DNA of 64,000 bases from JABFSM01 sp963762545 (GTDB taxonomy: Bacteria; Gemmatimonadota; Gemmatimonadetes; Gemmatimonadales; GWC2-71-9), in NCBI GenBank assembly GCA_963762545.1, contig CAVXLC010000001.1, positions 744,001 through 808,000 of the forward strand, given 5' to 3'. Shown piece after piece: positions 18,701 through 29,062 of this stretch. The position numbers and the translations under genes are program-made. Numbering within the stretch: position 1 is the stretch's first letter; the number at the start of each line of letters is the position of its first letter. The notes below the pieces were generated by a model. It saw only the letters and a program-made list of their open reading frames with translations, did no database searches and was not told the origin of the DNA.

Positions 18701-20440
18701 CTAGCGTCGCTCCACCACCACCCGTCCCGCGTTCACCACCAGCTTGACCCCCACCCGCTCCAGGTCGGTGCGCGGCACCGAGAAGGGATCCGCCCCCCAG
18801 GCGGCCAGATCGGCCGGGCTCCCCACGACGATCGCTCCTCCGACGCGGTCCCCATTCGGATCGAAGCGCGCCGCGTTCATGCGCCAGGCGAGCGGACGCG
18901 CCAGCGAATCGGGCAGCGTCTGGCCCACGGAGTACTTCCGTCCGAGCGTCGCGATGAAGCCGGCCAGCGGCGCGCCGGGCGTGGTGAAATAGTCGGAGCC
19001 CTCGGCCAGCGTCGCCCCCATGCGCAGGAGCCGGGCCCAGTTGTAGACCCGCGGTTCGCTGGCCCCGCCGAGCCGCATGGCACCGAATGACGGATCGTCC
19101 TCGGGCAGCGCGTTGAAGTTGGACTGAATCGAGAGGAGCACGCCGAGCCGCACGGCCCGGGCAAAATCCTCCTCCGTCGCATACGAAAAGTGCTCGATCC
19201 GGAGCCGGCGCGGATTCAACGTCGGGCGCTCGCGGAGCACGGTCTCGTAGGCATCGAGGGTGCGATGGACCGCCTCGTCGCCGATGGCATGGGTGGCCAC
19301 GCCCAGGCCGCGATCGAGGGCGCGCCGTGTCAGGTCGGCAATCTGCCCGGCCGTCATCCGCGCCACGCCGCTGGTGGTGGTATCGTCGGCGTAGCGGTGG
19401 GTGAGCGCCGCGCCTCGGCTGCCCAGCGCGCCGTCGGCGAACAGCTTGAGGTGGGTGATCCGGATCCGCGGCGACAACACCAACGGCATGCCGGACGCAC
19501 CGAGCACCGAATCGGCCAGGCGGCTGGGCGCGGGGATCATCAGGTTGATCCGGAGCGGCAGGGGAGCGATCGAATCGGCCCGGACCAGGAGCGACTGGTA
19601 GCGGGCAAAGTCGAGGTCGAGCGCCACCACGCCGGGATACAGCAACGGCCCCGCGTCGTAGACCTCCACCACGCCCCGGTCTGCCAGTGCCTCCGCCGCC
19701 AGCCGGAACGCCGTGACCACGTCGCTGTCGGCAGGGGCGGGCAGCCGGGCGGCGAGCAATTCGTTGGCTCGTTCCAGCAGGACGCCGGAGGGCTCGCCCG
19801 ACGGAAGCCGGACGACTTCGCCGCCCTCGGGGTCGGTGGTGGTGCGGGTTATGTCTCCCAGCGCCAGCGCGAGGGCGTTGACCCAGCCGGCGTGTCCGTC
19901 GGTCCGGGCCAGGAACACCGGGTGATCGGGAGCGACACGGGTCAGCACGTCCGCGGTCGGCAGGGCCTGGGTGCCCCAGCCTGCCTGGCTCCAGCCGGTG
20001 CCGAGGATCCAGGCGCCCTTGGGAAGCCCGGCCGCCCGGGTGCGAACCAGGGAATCCAGCTCCGCCAGCGACCGCACCCGGGACAGATCGATCGCCAGGC
20101 GGCCGTGATCGCGCTGGTTGAGCAGCGCCATCCCGATGTTGAAGAGATGGACGTGGTGGTCGGTGAACGCCGGCGCCACCACGGCGCCGCCCAGATCGAT
20201 CACCCGGGGCTTCCCGGCGAGCCACGCCGGATCGGTGCCGTTGCCCAGACCCACGACCTTGCCCCCGCCGATGGCGATGGTGGTGAAGTCCCGGTGGAGC
20301 GAGTCGAGGGTGACCACCCTGGCGTTGGTGAGGACCAGCTCCGGGCCGTTCGGGCGTCCCCCGCACCCGGCCACGCACAGAATGAGGCCGGAGCCCAGCA
20401 GGGCGCCGCCGGGCCGCTGGTGCAGTAGTTTGATTGCCAT
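18701..20440 (-). CDS. YtcJ-like amidohydrolase, lipoprotein
   Basis: A 579-aa metal-dependent hydrolase of the amidohydrolase superfamily (YtcJ/Amidohydro_3 type). It has a lipoprotein signal (LILCVAGC), the first metal pair in TDHHVHL, the motif DGALGSRGAAL, ATHAIGDEAV, RIEHFS and AEGSDY. The ATG at 20440 shares two bases with the ATG of the divergent peptidase gene, an odd arrangement. Export as a lipoprotein suggests it acts on an external amide, ester or cyclic compound; substrate unknown. Confidence 0.87.
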   Translation of the reverse strand: MAIKLLHQRPGGALLGSGLILCVAGCGGRPNGPELVLTNARVVTLDSLHRDFTTIAIGGGKVVGLGNGTDPAWLAGKPRVIDLGGAVVAPAFTDHHVHLFNIGMALLNQRDHGRLAIDLSRVRSLAELDSLVRTRAAGLPKGAWILGTGWSQAGWGTQALPTADVLTRVAPDHPVFLARTDGHAGWVNALALALGDITRTTTDPEGGEVVRLPSGEPSGVLLERANELLAARLPAPADSDVVTAFRLAAEALADRGVVEVYDAGPLLYPGVVALDLDFARYQSLLVRADSIAPLPLRINLMIPAPSRLADSVLGASGMPLVLSPRIRITHLKLFADGALGSRGAALTHRYADDTTTSGVARMTAGQIADLTRRALDRGLGVATHAIGDEAVHRTLDAYETVLRERPTLNPRRLRIEHFSYATEEDFARAVRLGVLLSIQSNFNALPEDDPSFGAMRLGGASEPRVYNWARLLRMGATLAEGSDYFTTPGAPLAGFIATLGRKYSVGQTLPDSLARPLAWRMNAARFDPNGDRVGGAIVVGSPADLAAWGADPFSVPRTDLERVGVKLVVNAGRVVVERR

Positions 20441-22530
20441 GACCAAGAGAATACTTGCCGCAACCGTGGCGCTGGTAGTGCTGAGTTGGAGACCTGCCGC
20501 GGCGCAGCGGCCCCTGCTGGGCTTCTCCCCCGATGCCGCCCGGGCCGAGCTCGAGCTCGAGGGCCGGCTCTCGGCGGCGCTGAATCGCGACTCGACCGGC
20601 GCCTTCTTCCGCTTCCTGACCGACCGGCCCCATCCGGCGGGATCGGTCCGCAACAAGGAGCTGGCCGAGTACGTGGCGGAGCGGCTCCGGCAGTACGGCT
20701 GGGAAGAGGTGAAGCTGATCAAGTACGACGTGCTGCTGCCCTGGCCCGAGCGGGTCAAGGTGTCCATGGTCGCCCCCACGAAGTACGAGGCCACACTGGT
20801 CGAGGACGGCTACCCGGTGGACAAGGACACCTACCAGGACGCCGGCCCCACCTACCTCGGCATGTCCGCCTCGGGGGACGTGACCGGCGAGCTGATCTAC
20901 GCCAGCAGCGGCAACCCGGCCGACTACGAATGGCTCAAGTCCCAGGGGATCGATCCGGCCGGCAAGATCGCCCTGGTGCGCTACTCCAACCCGTACAGCT
21001 ACCGCGGCTTCAAGGCGCTCACCGCCGAGCACTACGGCGTCAAGGCGATGCTGATCTACTCCGATCCCGCCGAGGATGGATTCACCAAAGGCGCGACGTT
21101 CCCGGAGGGCCCCTGGGGACCGGAGAGCCACATCCAGCGCGGCGCCATCACCTACGACTTCATCGTCCCGGGAGATCCGCTGACCCCCGGGTGGCCTTCG
21201 GTCGATGGCGCCCCCCGGATTCCCGAGTCGGAGGCGCGCTCGGTGCCGAAAGTCATCGCGGTGCCGATGTCCTACCGGGATGCCAGGCCGCTGCTCGAGG
21301 CGCTGGGCGGCCCGGAGACGCCAGCCGGCTGGCACGGGGCGCTGCCGATCACCTATCGGGCCGGTCCCGGCCCGGCGACGGTGCGGGTCGAGGTGCGGAT
21401 GGACGACAAGACCCGCTCGATCTGGGACGTCGAGGCGCGGATCAACGGCGCCACGGAGCCCGAGAAGAGCGTCATCCTGGGCAACCATCGCGACGCCTGG
21501 GTGTTCGGCGCGGTGGACCCGAGCAGCGGCACCGCCACCCAGCTCGAGCTGGCGCGGGTGCTGGGCGGGCTCCTCAAGCAGGGCATCCGGCCCCGGCGCA
21601 CCATCGTGCTGGGTGACTGGGACGCCGAGGAGTGGCACCTGACCGGCTCGACCGAGTGGGGGGAGCAGAACGCGGCCGATCTCTCGAAGAACGCGGTGGC
21701 GTATCTCAATGTGGACGGCTCCACCAGCGGCAGGAACTTCGGGGTCAGCGCGGTGGCCACCCTCAATCCGCTGGTGGTCCAGACGGCTCGCGACGTGGCC
21801 GATCCGTCGGGCGGATCGGTGCTCGATGCCTGGGCCGCCACGGCGGGGACCGCGCGGCAAGCACCGCGACTCACTCGGTCTGGTCGAGAACAAGCTGGGC
21901 AGCGGGTCGGACTACACCGTGTTCCTGAATTTTCTGGGGATGCCGGTCGTGGACATGGAATTCGGCGGGCCGTACGGCGTGTATCACTCGGCGTACGACA
22001 ACTACTACTGGATGACCCATTTCGGTGACCCGGGCTTCCGCTACATGACCACGATGGCCGACGTCTGGGGCCGCATGGCGCTCCGGCTGGCCAACGCGCC
22101 GGTGGTGCCGCTCGACTATCGCCAGACCAGCCTCAAGCTGGGCCAGTTCGTGGACGAGCTGGCGGCGCTGCCGGGTGTGGCGGCGCGGCTCGACCTGACG
22201 CCACTGCGGCGGGCGCTGGCGGGGTTGAGCACGGCGGCAACGGCCGCGGCGACGGCGGCCGGCAACGCGGCGACCAACGCCGATCAGTCGGCGGCGGAGA
22301 GTATCAACCTGCGGCTGATGGCGGCGGAGCGGCAATGGCTCTATGCGGCCGGCATTCCGGGGCGGCCCTGGTTCAAGCACTCGCTGTACGCCCCGAAGTC
22401 GACCTACGCGGCGATGGAGCTGCCCGGAGTGCGGGAGGCCGTCGACGAGGGGGACTGGGTCCGGGCCAAACGGGAAGTGGCGCGGCTGGTGGAGCGGGTC
22501 AAGGCGGTGGCGGCGGCGCTGACTCCGTAG
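20439..22530 (+). CDS. M28 peptidase, glutamate carboxypeptidase II-like (frameshifted)
   Basis: A secreted zinc peptidase (signal ending AAAQ) with a PA-domain region, catalytic M28 domain and C-terminal dimerisation domain. Metal and catalytic residues appear in GNHRDAWVFGAVDPSSG, WDAEEWHLTGSTEWGE, YLNVDGS and GVYHSAYDNYYWM. The frame changes by one base at about 21835-21856, near a GGGG run. Before it the protein reads to DAWAATAG; after it GKHRDSLGLVENK continues the family sequence to the stop at 22530. With one base removed it is 696 aa and complete. Either a sequencing error or a recent loss of function. Confidence 0.85.
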
Positions 22531-22550
22531 GACCGGTGGTCGGGAGTCAG
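22519..22550 (+). terminator. Nested hairpin after the M28 gene
   Basis: CTGACTCC pairs with GGAGTCAG, and within it GACC pairs with GGTC around a three-base loop. There is no T run, so it is a possible transcript end or stability element rather than a classic terminator. The same hairpin, with one compensating G-U change, recurs at 29122-29153. Confidence 0.45.
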
Positions 22551-22604
22551 TGCCGCCCGACGAGCCATGACCGATGCCCGCGGTAACGGCGGTATCTTGA
22601 AACC

Positions 22605-23139
22605 ATGGAGTCCGACACCCGCCGCGAGGGTCTTTCGGTCGCGATTGAATCCACCATGCGACGGTCGGAAGGCCTGATCCGGAGCGCCGCCTTCCGGGCC
22701 GGGCTCGAGACCGGTGAAATGGACAGCGTCATCCAGGATGTCCGGATCCGGCTCTGGCGGGCGCTGGACCGCCCGGATGAGAATCGCACCGACCTGCCGC
22801 CGTCTTATGTCTACAAGGCCACCGTGTCCGCCGTGATCGATTTCCTCCGCCGCCGAAGGACGGAGCGGCGCCTGCAGACGGTGCCGATCGATGCGGTCCA
22901 GGCGTCGCTGACGGCCGAGGCCGCCGAGCCGCCCCGGCTGGAGCCGTTGGCGGAAGCGCTGGGCCGGGCGCTCGCGCGGCTCGGCCCCGACCGGCGGGTG
23001 GCGGTGCGGTTGCATCTGAAGGGCAAGGACCGCGACGCGATCGCGGCGTTCACCGGCTGGTCGGAGGCGCAGGACCCGCAACCTGCTCTACCGCGGGCTC
23101 ACCGACCTGCGCAACGCGCTTCGGGAGGAGGCACGCTAG
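22605..23139 (+). CDS. ECF-like RNA polymerase sigma factor (frameshifted)
   Basis: A small sigma-70-family protein. Region 2 is seen in DSVIQDVRIRLWRAL and YVYKATVSAVIDFLRRRR; region 4 in LARLGPDRRVAVRLHL...AIAAFTGWSEA. As written the frame runs straight into the next gene and looks like a fusion. But removing one base near 23071 restores TRNLLYRGLTDLRNALREEAR and a stop at 23137-23139, with GGAGGAGG just before the GTG of the next gene. The corrected protein is 177 aa. It probably directs transcription of its own membrane-associated module. Confidence 0.75.
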
Positions 23140-23762
23140 TGGATCAACCGGCGAACGACGCCGCGCTGCGTGAGGCCTACCATCAGCTTGAGGAGCGGGC
23201 CCGCGCGGCGGAGGGAGCCGACCTCGAGCCCGAGCTGCTGGCGGCCCTCGCGCAGGGAGAAATCTCGGAGCCCGAGCGCAGTCGGCTGCTCGACGTGGTC
23301 CTGGCGGACCCCGTGCTCCTGCAAGAGTACGAGCTCCTGCGGACCCTGGCTGCGGACCGGCCGCGCCAGCCGGCGACGCCGCGCTGGTTCCTCCTGGCGG
23401 CGTCGCTCCTGGTATTGGTGGGCGCGGGGCTGCTCTGGCGCGCGCTCGCCCCGGCACGGCTTGACGTGGTTCGCGGCACGACGACCGATGTGGTGCTGGT
23501 GACGCCGGACGCGGAGGCGGATGTGACGGCGGGCACCCGCCTGGTGTGGCGGACGGTGCCGGGAGCGGTCGGGTACCGGACCGAGCTGGTGGCCGACGAT
23601 GGCCACGTGACCTTCGAAGCCGAGGGCACCGATACGGTCCTCGTGCTGCCCGCAGGCATTACGCCGGCCGCCCCGATGCCGGTGTCCTGGGTGGTTTCGG
23701 CGAGAATGCCTGGGGGCAACTACCTGCGCTCGGCGCCGCGCAAGCTTGGCCTCCGTCCCTGA
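23139..23762 (+). CDS. Single-span membrane protein, putative anti-sigma partner
   Basis: A 207-aa protein starting at a GTG that overlaps the sigma-factor stop, with GGAGGAGG upstream. Residues 1-75 are charged and acidic, one transmembrane helix follows (WFLLAASLLVLVGAGLLW), and the outer part has beta-rich repeats (TRLVWRTVPGAVGYRTEL). This resembles the layout of FecR-like or anti-sigma proteins, but I see no zinc-finger motif and no firm family match. Its end overlaps the convergent CHAT gene by 43 nt. Confidence 0.65.
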   Translation: MDQPANDAALREAYHQLEERARAAEGADLEPELLAALAQGEISEPERSRLLDVVLADPVLLQEYELLRTLAADRPRQPATPRWFLLAASLLVLVGAGLLWRALAPARLDVVRGTTTDVVLVTPDAEADVTAGTRLVWRTVPGAVGYRTELVADDGHVTFEAEGTDTVLVLPAGITPAAPMPVSWVVSARMPGGNYLRSAPRKLGLRP

Positions 23763-26533
23763 GCGGTCCGCTGCAGCGCGGCCGGCAGCCGGTAGTCTCC
23801 GTTTCCCACCACTGCGAAGGCGGCCCATACTCGGGGCTTCTCACCGCGCGCCTTGGAAGCGCGCTGCGCTTCTCGTAGCGACTCCGACAACGGTTCCCCC
23901 CGCACCAGCGCGCCATAGAAATCCTGCATCAGACCGACCGTCGCGCCGTCCAGCACCGCCCAGTAGCTCGCCACCAGGCTTTGCGCGCCGGCCAGCAGGA
24001 ACGGCGTGGTGAGCCCCTGCACGCCCTCGCCGTTCAGCACCATCCCGCCGACGGTCTTGCATCCCGAGAGCACCACCAGCGCCCCATCGAGCGGCAGGTC
24101 GGCGATCTGACTCATGCCGAGCCAGCCGTCCTGGTCGCCGGACGCGGCCAGCACGATGCCGCTCGCGAGGAGGCCGTTGTCGGTCACGTCGGCGTGCGTG
24201 GCCAGATGGAGCAGCGAGACGCCGTCCCCGATCCCTGACCGCAGCCGTTCCGGGCTCGCCGCGGCGCCGGTGAGGAGCACGGAAGACGGCAGCAGCCGGG
24301 AGATGGCCGTGACCTCGCGCAGGGAGCCGGGCAATGACTGTCGTCCGCCGCTCCGGCTGTACGCCGGTCCACCCAGCAGCACGGTGCGCGACGACGAGCC
24401 GGCGGCTCCATCGCGATTCCCCAGCGCGATCCTGAGCGAGGGAGCGAGCGAGATGGCAAACCGCTCGATCAGCCGCTTCCCGTCGGCCAGCGGAAGCGCC
24501 GCGAAGGGCAGCCGGTGCAGCGGCCCGTCGGGCACGATGAGCAAGCGGGTCAGGGCCGGGCCGATCCGGTCGGGACCGTCACCCAGCACGAGGCGCGCGA
24601 GGTCCCGCCCCAGCGGCAGCGGATCGTTGCCGGCCTCGAGCGCCGCGGAGTAGCGCGCGATCAGCGGCACCAGCGAGTCGCCGAGGGGGAGAGGAGCGGT
24701 GGCGATCCCGTCCCGCGTCAGCACGAACCGGGTGCCCGGCTCATGGCGCCGGCCACTCACGAAATAGAGGACCGCGGTGGAATCGGCGAGCCCGCGCCGA
24801 GCCGACTCCAGGTCCGGGGCGCTCACCATCAGGCGCCGCGCCAGCGCCTCGGCCCACGCCGAGTCGCCACCGGGGCGCACCACCGATCGGAGCGCTTCCC
24901 GTCGCGCCGAGCTGGAGAGAAGCACCTGGGTGCGCCACGCCTCGGCGATGCGGAGCGCGGTACTGGCCTTGCCGCCGCGGGCGAACGCCGCGACGGTCGC
25001 TGCGAGTCCCAGATCGGGATCGAAGTCGAAGCGCCGCGCCTGGAGCAATGCCGGCTGCCCGGCGCCGGTCAGCAGCTCCATCTCATTGCGGTCACTGAGC
25101 AGATGGAAGAGCGAGCTGTCGAGGACGGTCTCCGCCTCGGCCAATTTGCCGGCCAGCGCCAACGCCTCGGCCTGGCGCGCCCTCGCGTCGAGGCGGTAGT
25201 GCCAGCCGGCATCGCGCTTGCTCTCGGCAAAGGCCCGGAACCGGTCCGCCGCCTCGTTCCATCGGCCCAGCTCGAGCAGCTGCAGTCCGCGCTCGTATTC
25301 CGCGTCGCTCACCACGCCGGTCAGTCGGGCCGCCTTCGCGGTGTCCAAGGCCCGGTCGAGCTGCCGTCCGGCCTCGTCGAGCCGGCCCGCCATCCGCTCC
25401 GCGACCGCCAGCCGGAACCAGACCCCCGGCCGGAAATTCGAATAGCCGAGCACCCGGTACATGCTGTCGGCGCGCTGGAGCGCGGTTCGCGCGGCCGCCC
25501 CGTCGCCGGCCACCAGCGCCGCCTCGGCGCTGACGTACTCCAGCGCGGCCAGCCCGCCCCGATCCTCCAACGCCGTCAATTGCGCGCGCGCCGAGTCGGC
25601 CTCGGCGCGGGCCGCGCCGGGATCGCCGAGCCGCAGCGCCACCTGCGCCAGGTTGAGCCGGGCCCACGCCGCCGCGGCGACGTTGCCGGTCTGGGCCCCA
25701 CCGAGAATGGCCGCCTTGGCGAACCGGGTTCCGTCCCAGAAGTTGGCGCTGTACTGCGCGCCGATGTACGCGAGGAGCTGGTGCGCCGCGGCGAGTCCGT
25801 GCCGGTCGTGCACTTCCTGAAGCAGCGGGACGACTTCGCGGGCGAGCAGATCGCGAAACAGCCTCTGATTCCCCAACACTTCGCCGACCAGCGCCACGCT
25901 GATCAGGCAGCCGGCGATGATCCGCCGCTCCCCCGATTCCCGCGCCAGCCGGAGCCCGTCCGCCGCCAGCGTATCCGCGCGCCGAGCGGCCGAGCCGCGG
26001 AGCAGGCTGGCCTGGGTGCAAGCGGCGCGGGCCCGGGTTGCGGGCGGGGCGGATTCCGCGGCGTGAACGGCCGCGAGGATGAGGGCGCGGGTCGAGTCGG
26101 CCATGCCGCGCCGTCCGGTCAGCGCCGCGAGGACCAGGCGCGCCTCGGCCGCGACCTCGTGGTTACCGAGGGAATCGGCCTGGACCGCTGCGGCGGTGAG
26201 CTGGGGGTCGGCGGTCGCGTAGCGCCAGCGCGCGGCGTGGGACTGGCCCAGGCCCAGCCGGGCGTAGAGGCGGAATTCCCGGGGAGCGGCGGTCTTCCCG
26301 AGTAGTGCGGTGTAGAGCCGGTCGGACTCGGCGTAGCGGTAGGTGAGCCGGGCCAGGGTCGCGAGGGCGAGCATCGCTCCGGGATCTCCGGGCGGCCTCG
26401 CTCGCCAGCGCGCCTCAGCTGGCCGGACCGAGTCGGCCTCGACCGCGCGCAGGGCGCCCGCGACGATGTCCCGCGCCGGCTGGACGCTTGGCGCCACCTG
26501 GAGGGCCGCCAGTAGGACGATGCCCGGGATCAT
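23720..26533 (-). CDS. TPR-CHAT domain protein (caspase-like), exported
   Basis: A 937-aa protein with an N-terminal hydrophobic signal (MIPGIVLLAALQ), a long helical region of TPR-like repeats (about 60-560) and a C-terminal CHAT domain. The caspase-like dyad is visible as His in LLHLATHADV and Cys in VVLSGCKT, followed by GEGVQGLTTPFLLAGAQS, the usual CHAT ending. CHAT proteins are clan CD cysteine proteases; some cleave gasdermins or are switched on by other sensors. The signal peptide suggests it works outside the cytoplasm. It converges with the sigma/anti-sigma pair and diverges from two lipoprotein genes. Confidence 0.87.
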   Translation of the reverse strand: MIPGIVLLAALQVAPSVQPARDIVAGALRAVEADSVRPAEARWRARPPGDPGAMLALATLARLTYRYAESDRLYTALLGKTAAPREFRLYARLGLGQSHAARWRYATADPQLTAAAVQADSLGNHEVAAEARLVLAALTGRRGMADSTRALILAAVHAAESAPPATRARAACTQASLLRGSAARRADTLAADGLRLARESGERRIIAGCLISVALVGEVLGNQRLFRDLLAREVVPLLQEVHDRHGLAAAHQLLAYIGAQYSANFWDGTRFAKAAILGGAQTGNVAAAAWARLNLAQVALRLGDPGAARAEADSARAQLTALEDRGGLAALEYVSAEAALVAGDGAAARTALQRADSMYRVLGYSNFRPGVWFRLAVAERMAGRLDEAGRQLDRALDTAKAARLTGVVSDAEYERGLQLLELGRWNEAADRFRAFAESKRDAGWHYRLDARARQAEALALAGKLAEAETVLDSSLFHLLSDRNEMELLTGAGQPALLQARRFDFDPDLGLAATVAAFARGGKASTALRIAEAWRTQVLLSSSARREALRSVVRPGGDSAWAEALARRLMVSAPDLESARRGLADSTAVLYFVSGRRHEPGTRFVLTRDGIATAPLPLGDSLVPLIARYSAALEAGNDPLPLGRDLARLVLGDGPDRIGPALTRLLIVPDGPLHRLPFAALPLADGKRLIERFAISLAPSLRIALGNRDGAAGSSSRTVLLGGPAYSRSGGRQSLPGSLREVTAISRLLPSSVLLTGAAASPERLRSGIGDGVSLLHLATHADVTDNGLLASGIVLAASGDQDGWLGMSQIADLPLDGALVVLSGCKTVGGMVLNGEGVQGLTTPFLLAGAQSLVASYWAVLDGATVGLMQDFYGALVRGEPLSESLREAQRASKARGEKPRVWAAFAVVGNGDYRLPAALQRTAQGRRPSLRGAERR

Positions 26534-26657
26534 GGACCCAGAATATCCCCCGCCGGGTCCCCGGGCCAGTTGGCCTGAGAATCCGGCAACCCACCTGCGT
26601 CTCTCCTCCTGATCCCAAACCCCACCGCGGGTGAGGGTACAGCCCGAGGAGAGTCCC

Positions 26658-27007
26658 ATGTCGCCGCTTCGCCGCGCCAGCCGGTTTGCCGCCGTTGCTC
26701 TTATCGTCGCCGTTGCCGCGTGCGGCAGTGGTACCGTCACCCCCAATCCTCCCCCCGCACCCCCGCCGGCTACTGCTTTGCCGTCGTCGGATTCGGTAAC
26801 GGAACTTGCGTCGGACTCCCCAACCAGTCCGAGTGGCTGGGGCAGCTCACCGGAAACGTGTTTCACGCCACGCACACGCTGTGCGAAGCCCCCCTCCCGT
26901 GCCAGTCATTCACCTCCACGATCACCGCCACCTTCTCGGGCAACCAGATGACCATGACCGGGGTGATGCGCATGGGGGCCATCTCCTTCACCGGTACCAA
27001 GCCATGA
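26658..27007 (+). CDS. Small lipoprotein (frameshifted)
   Basis: A short lipoprotein with signal ALIVAVAACGSG, a Pro-rich stretch, and then a domain with GNGTCVGLPNQSEWLGQLTG and FTSTITATFSG. The second part is in another frame, one base having been lost in the C-rich stretch at about 26760-26770. Restored, it is 116 aa and its stop overlaps the next ATG (ATGA at 27004-27007). RBS-like GAGGAG lies upstream. Not recognised; the domain contains two or three cysteines. Confidence 0.55.
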
Positions 27008-29015
27008 GCCCGATGATCCCAGCCCGGGTGTGCAGGGGCGGAGCAGCGCTAGTCTTGGCCGTGATGCTCGGCTTAGGGTGTGGCGGCGGGGATACCGGGT
27101 CTCCCAATGTGCCGCCGCCCCCGCCCCCACCAGCTCCTCCTCCGCCGCCGCCCCCGGCGCCGCCGCCGGCCCCGGTCGCGAGCGTGACGGTTTCCGTCGA
27201 TACTGTGAGCGTCGCCATCGGGACCACCCTGCAGGTCGCCGCCACCCTCAAGGACGCGCAGGGCGCGGTGCTCAGCGGCCGGACCGTGGCCTGGAGCTCG
27301 ACCACGCCGGCTGTTGCCAGCGTGTCGAACAGCGGCCTGGTCACCGCGGCCCAGGTCGGGCGCGCCGGCATCGTGGCGCTTTCAGAGGGAAAGAGCGACA
27401 CCGCGACGGTCCTGGTGCCTCCCGCCCCGGTGCAGATCACGCTGCAGAACGGGGCCGGCCAGACCGCGACCATCGGTGCGGGAGGAGGCACCATCGTGGC
27501 GACCGGGGCAGGAGGCATCACCTACACCCTGGTCGTGCCCGCGCTCGCGCTCATGCAACCGGTCGCCATCACGATGACGCCGCTGGGGGCAGTGACCGGG
27601 TTGCCGCTCTCGGGCGGGTTCGTGGCGGGCGCCGATTTCCAGCCGTCAGCGGCTTGGTGTTCGCCAAGCCGGCGACACTGACAATCACGACGAACCCGCA
27701 ACCGGGCGCGAACCAGCGGCTGGTCGGATTCACCTACCAGGGCACCGGCCAGGCGCTCGGCCTGGCACCGGCGAAGGGCGGCCAGAGCTCGATTGCGCTC
27801 TCGGTGCTCCACTTCAGCGGGGTCGGCGCCGGGTTCGGCACCGCACAGGACATCGATGCGCTGTTCCAGGGATCCAACCCGCCGCCCCAGAGCAGCCAGT
27901 TCTACTTCGACATGCTGGTGATCGCGCTGAACGACAATCCCCACCGCTTCGAGCTGAGCCTGATGGAGCTCTGGTTCGACCGGGTCATACTACCGATGCT
28001 GAACGCCGTCTCGACCGACGCCCAGCTGGTCGCGGCCGTCGGCGCCTACGGGGATTGGGAAGGCGAGACGCCGTTGCTGCTCGATACCTACTCGTTCATC
28101 CCGGGCGGGCGGAACGCCCCGACCCTGGCGAGCCGCCGGGCCCAATGGGAACAGCTCTTCGTGGCCAAGGTGAAGCAGGCCATTGCGGGCAACGAGCAGA
28201 TCTGCGCGGCGCCCGGGCTCACCGCCTCGCGGGTGACCGCGCTCGACAACGCCATCTTCTGGTACCGGATGACCGACTTTGGCCTCGGCCTCGCCACCGC
28301 GCAGAATGGCCTCGACCTCGCGTCGTTCCAGGCCGGGCTCTGTGCCCACAGCGTCACCGAGAGCCTGACACTGGCCAACCCGCTGGCAAACTCGGCCAAT
28401 ACGCTGGACGCCACCTTCAAGCTGGTGTTCACCGGTGGGCAGCTCGTTGTGCCGGCCAACTTCTTCGTGACCGCCACCGCCAGCGGGGCCACTCTGGCGT
28501 TGCCCGATGCCACCGCTCTGACCCCGCCTGGCTTCATCACCGGCAGCGTCACGCCGAGCTCCACGGCCGGAGTCACCGTCGACCTCAAGGCGTGCTACGC
28601 TGGCCCCATGAACCAGGCCCTGGCCTTGGGCAACTCACGCGACGAGATCTGCCATACCGAGCATATCGTACGCGTGCCGGAGGACGCGACCGGCTTCAAG
28701 ATCAATGGGTTCTTCTGGCCCAACGGACTCCACGACCACATGGGTGAGGGCATTGGTGGGGCGATCTACACCGCCACCGTCCCGCCGAGCCTTGCGCACC
28801 TGCTCCCGGTGGTATGGACCGCCGTCGGCCTGTTTCCGGACCTGACATTTACCTCCACCGGCCCGGCGAGCGCGGTGCTCAAGGGCTGTTTCAACACCGT
28901 GGGAAGCTTCAGCATCGTGCTGTTCGCCCGACTCGGAACCCACATCGTGAACTCGCCGCCGATCAATGTCAGCTTGACACACCAGAATCCCATCAACGAG
29001 ATCTGTCCGCCGTAG
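27004..29015 (+). CDS. Large lipoprotein with Ig-like domain (frameshifted)
   Basis: A lipoprotein (VMLGLGCGGG) with a run of prolines and alanines after the anchor. A bacterial Ig-like (Big_2) domain follows (TVSVDTVSVAIGTTLQVAATL and WSSTTPAVASVSNSGLVTA), then a long region without a known domain. One base appears to be missing at about 27644-27648: the frame with GGFVAGADFQPS ends early, and SGLVFAKPATLTITT resumes in another frame to the stop at 29015. Restored length is 670 aa. Likely a surface-exposed protein anchored in the outer membrane. Confidence 0.65.
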
Positions 29016-29062
29016 GCCCAGCGGCGCAGCCAGCGGATCTCGACCCCCCTTTCGCGAAGCTC

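Noticed and set aside
17850..21893. A 1347-aa minus-strand frame covering CPBP, amidohydrolase and peptidase genes
   Set aside because: Only the last 278 residues match a family; upstream of 18686 the frame is antisense or out of frame with well-conserved genes.
22605..23762. A sigma factor fused to a membrane anti-sigma-like protein in a single 385-aa reading frame
   Set aside because: One extra base near 23071 explains it better: removing it restores conserved sigma region 4, a stop codon and an RBS placed exactly for the GTG of the second gene.
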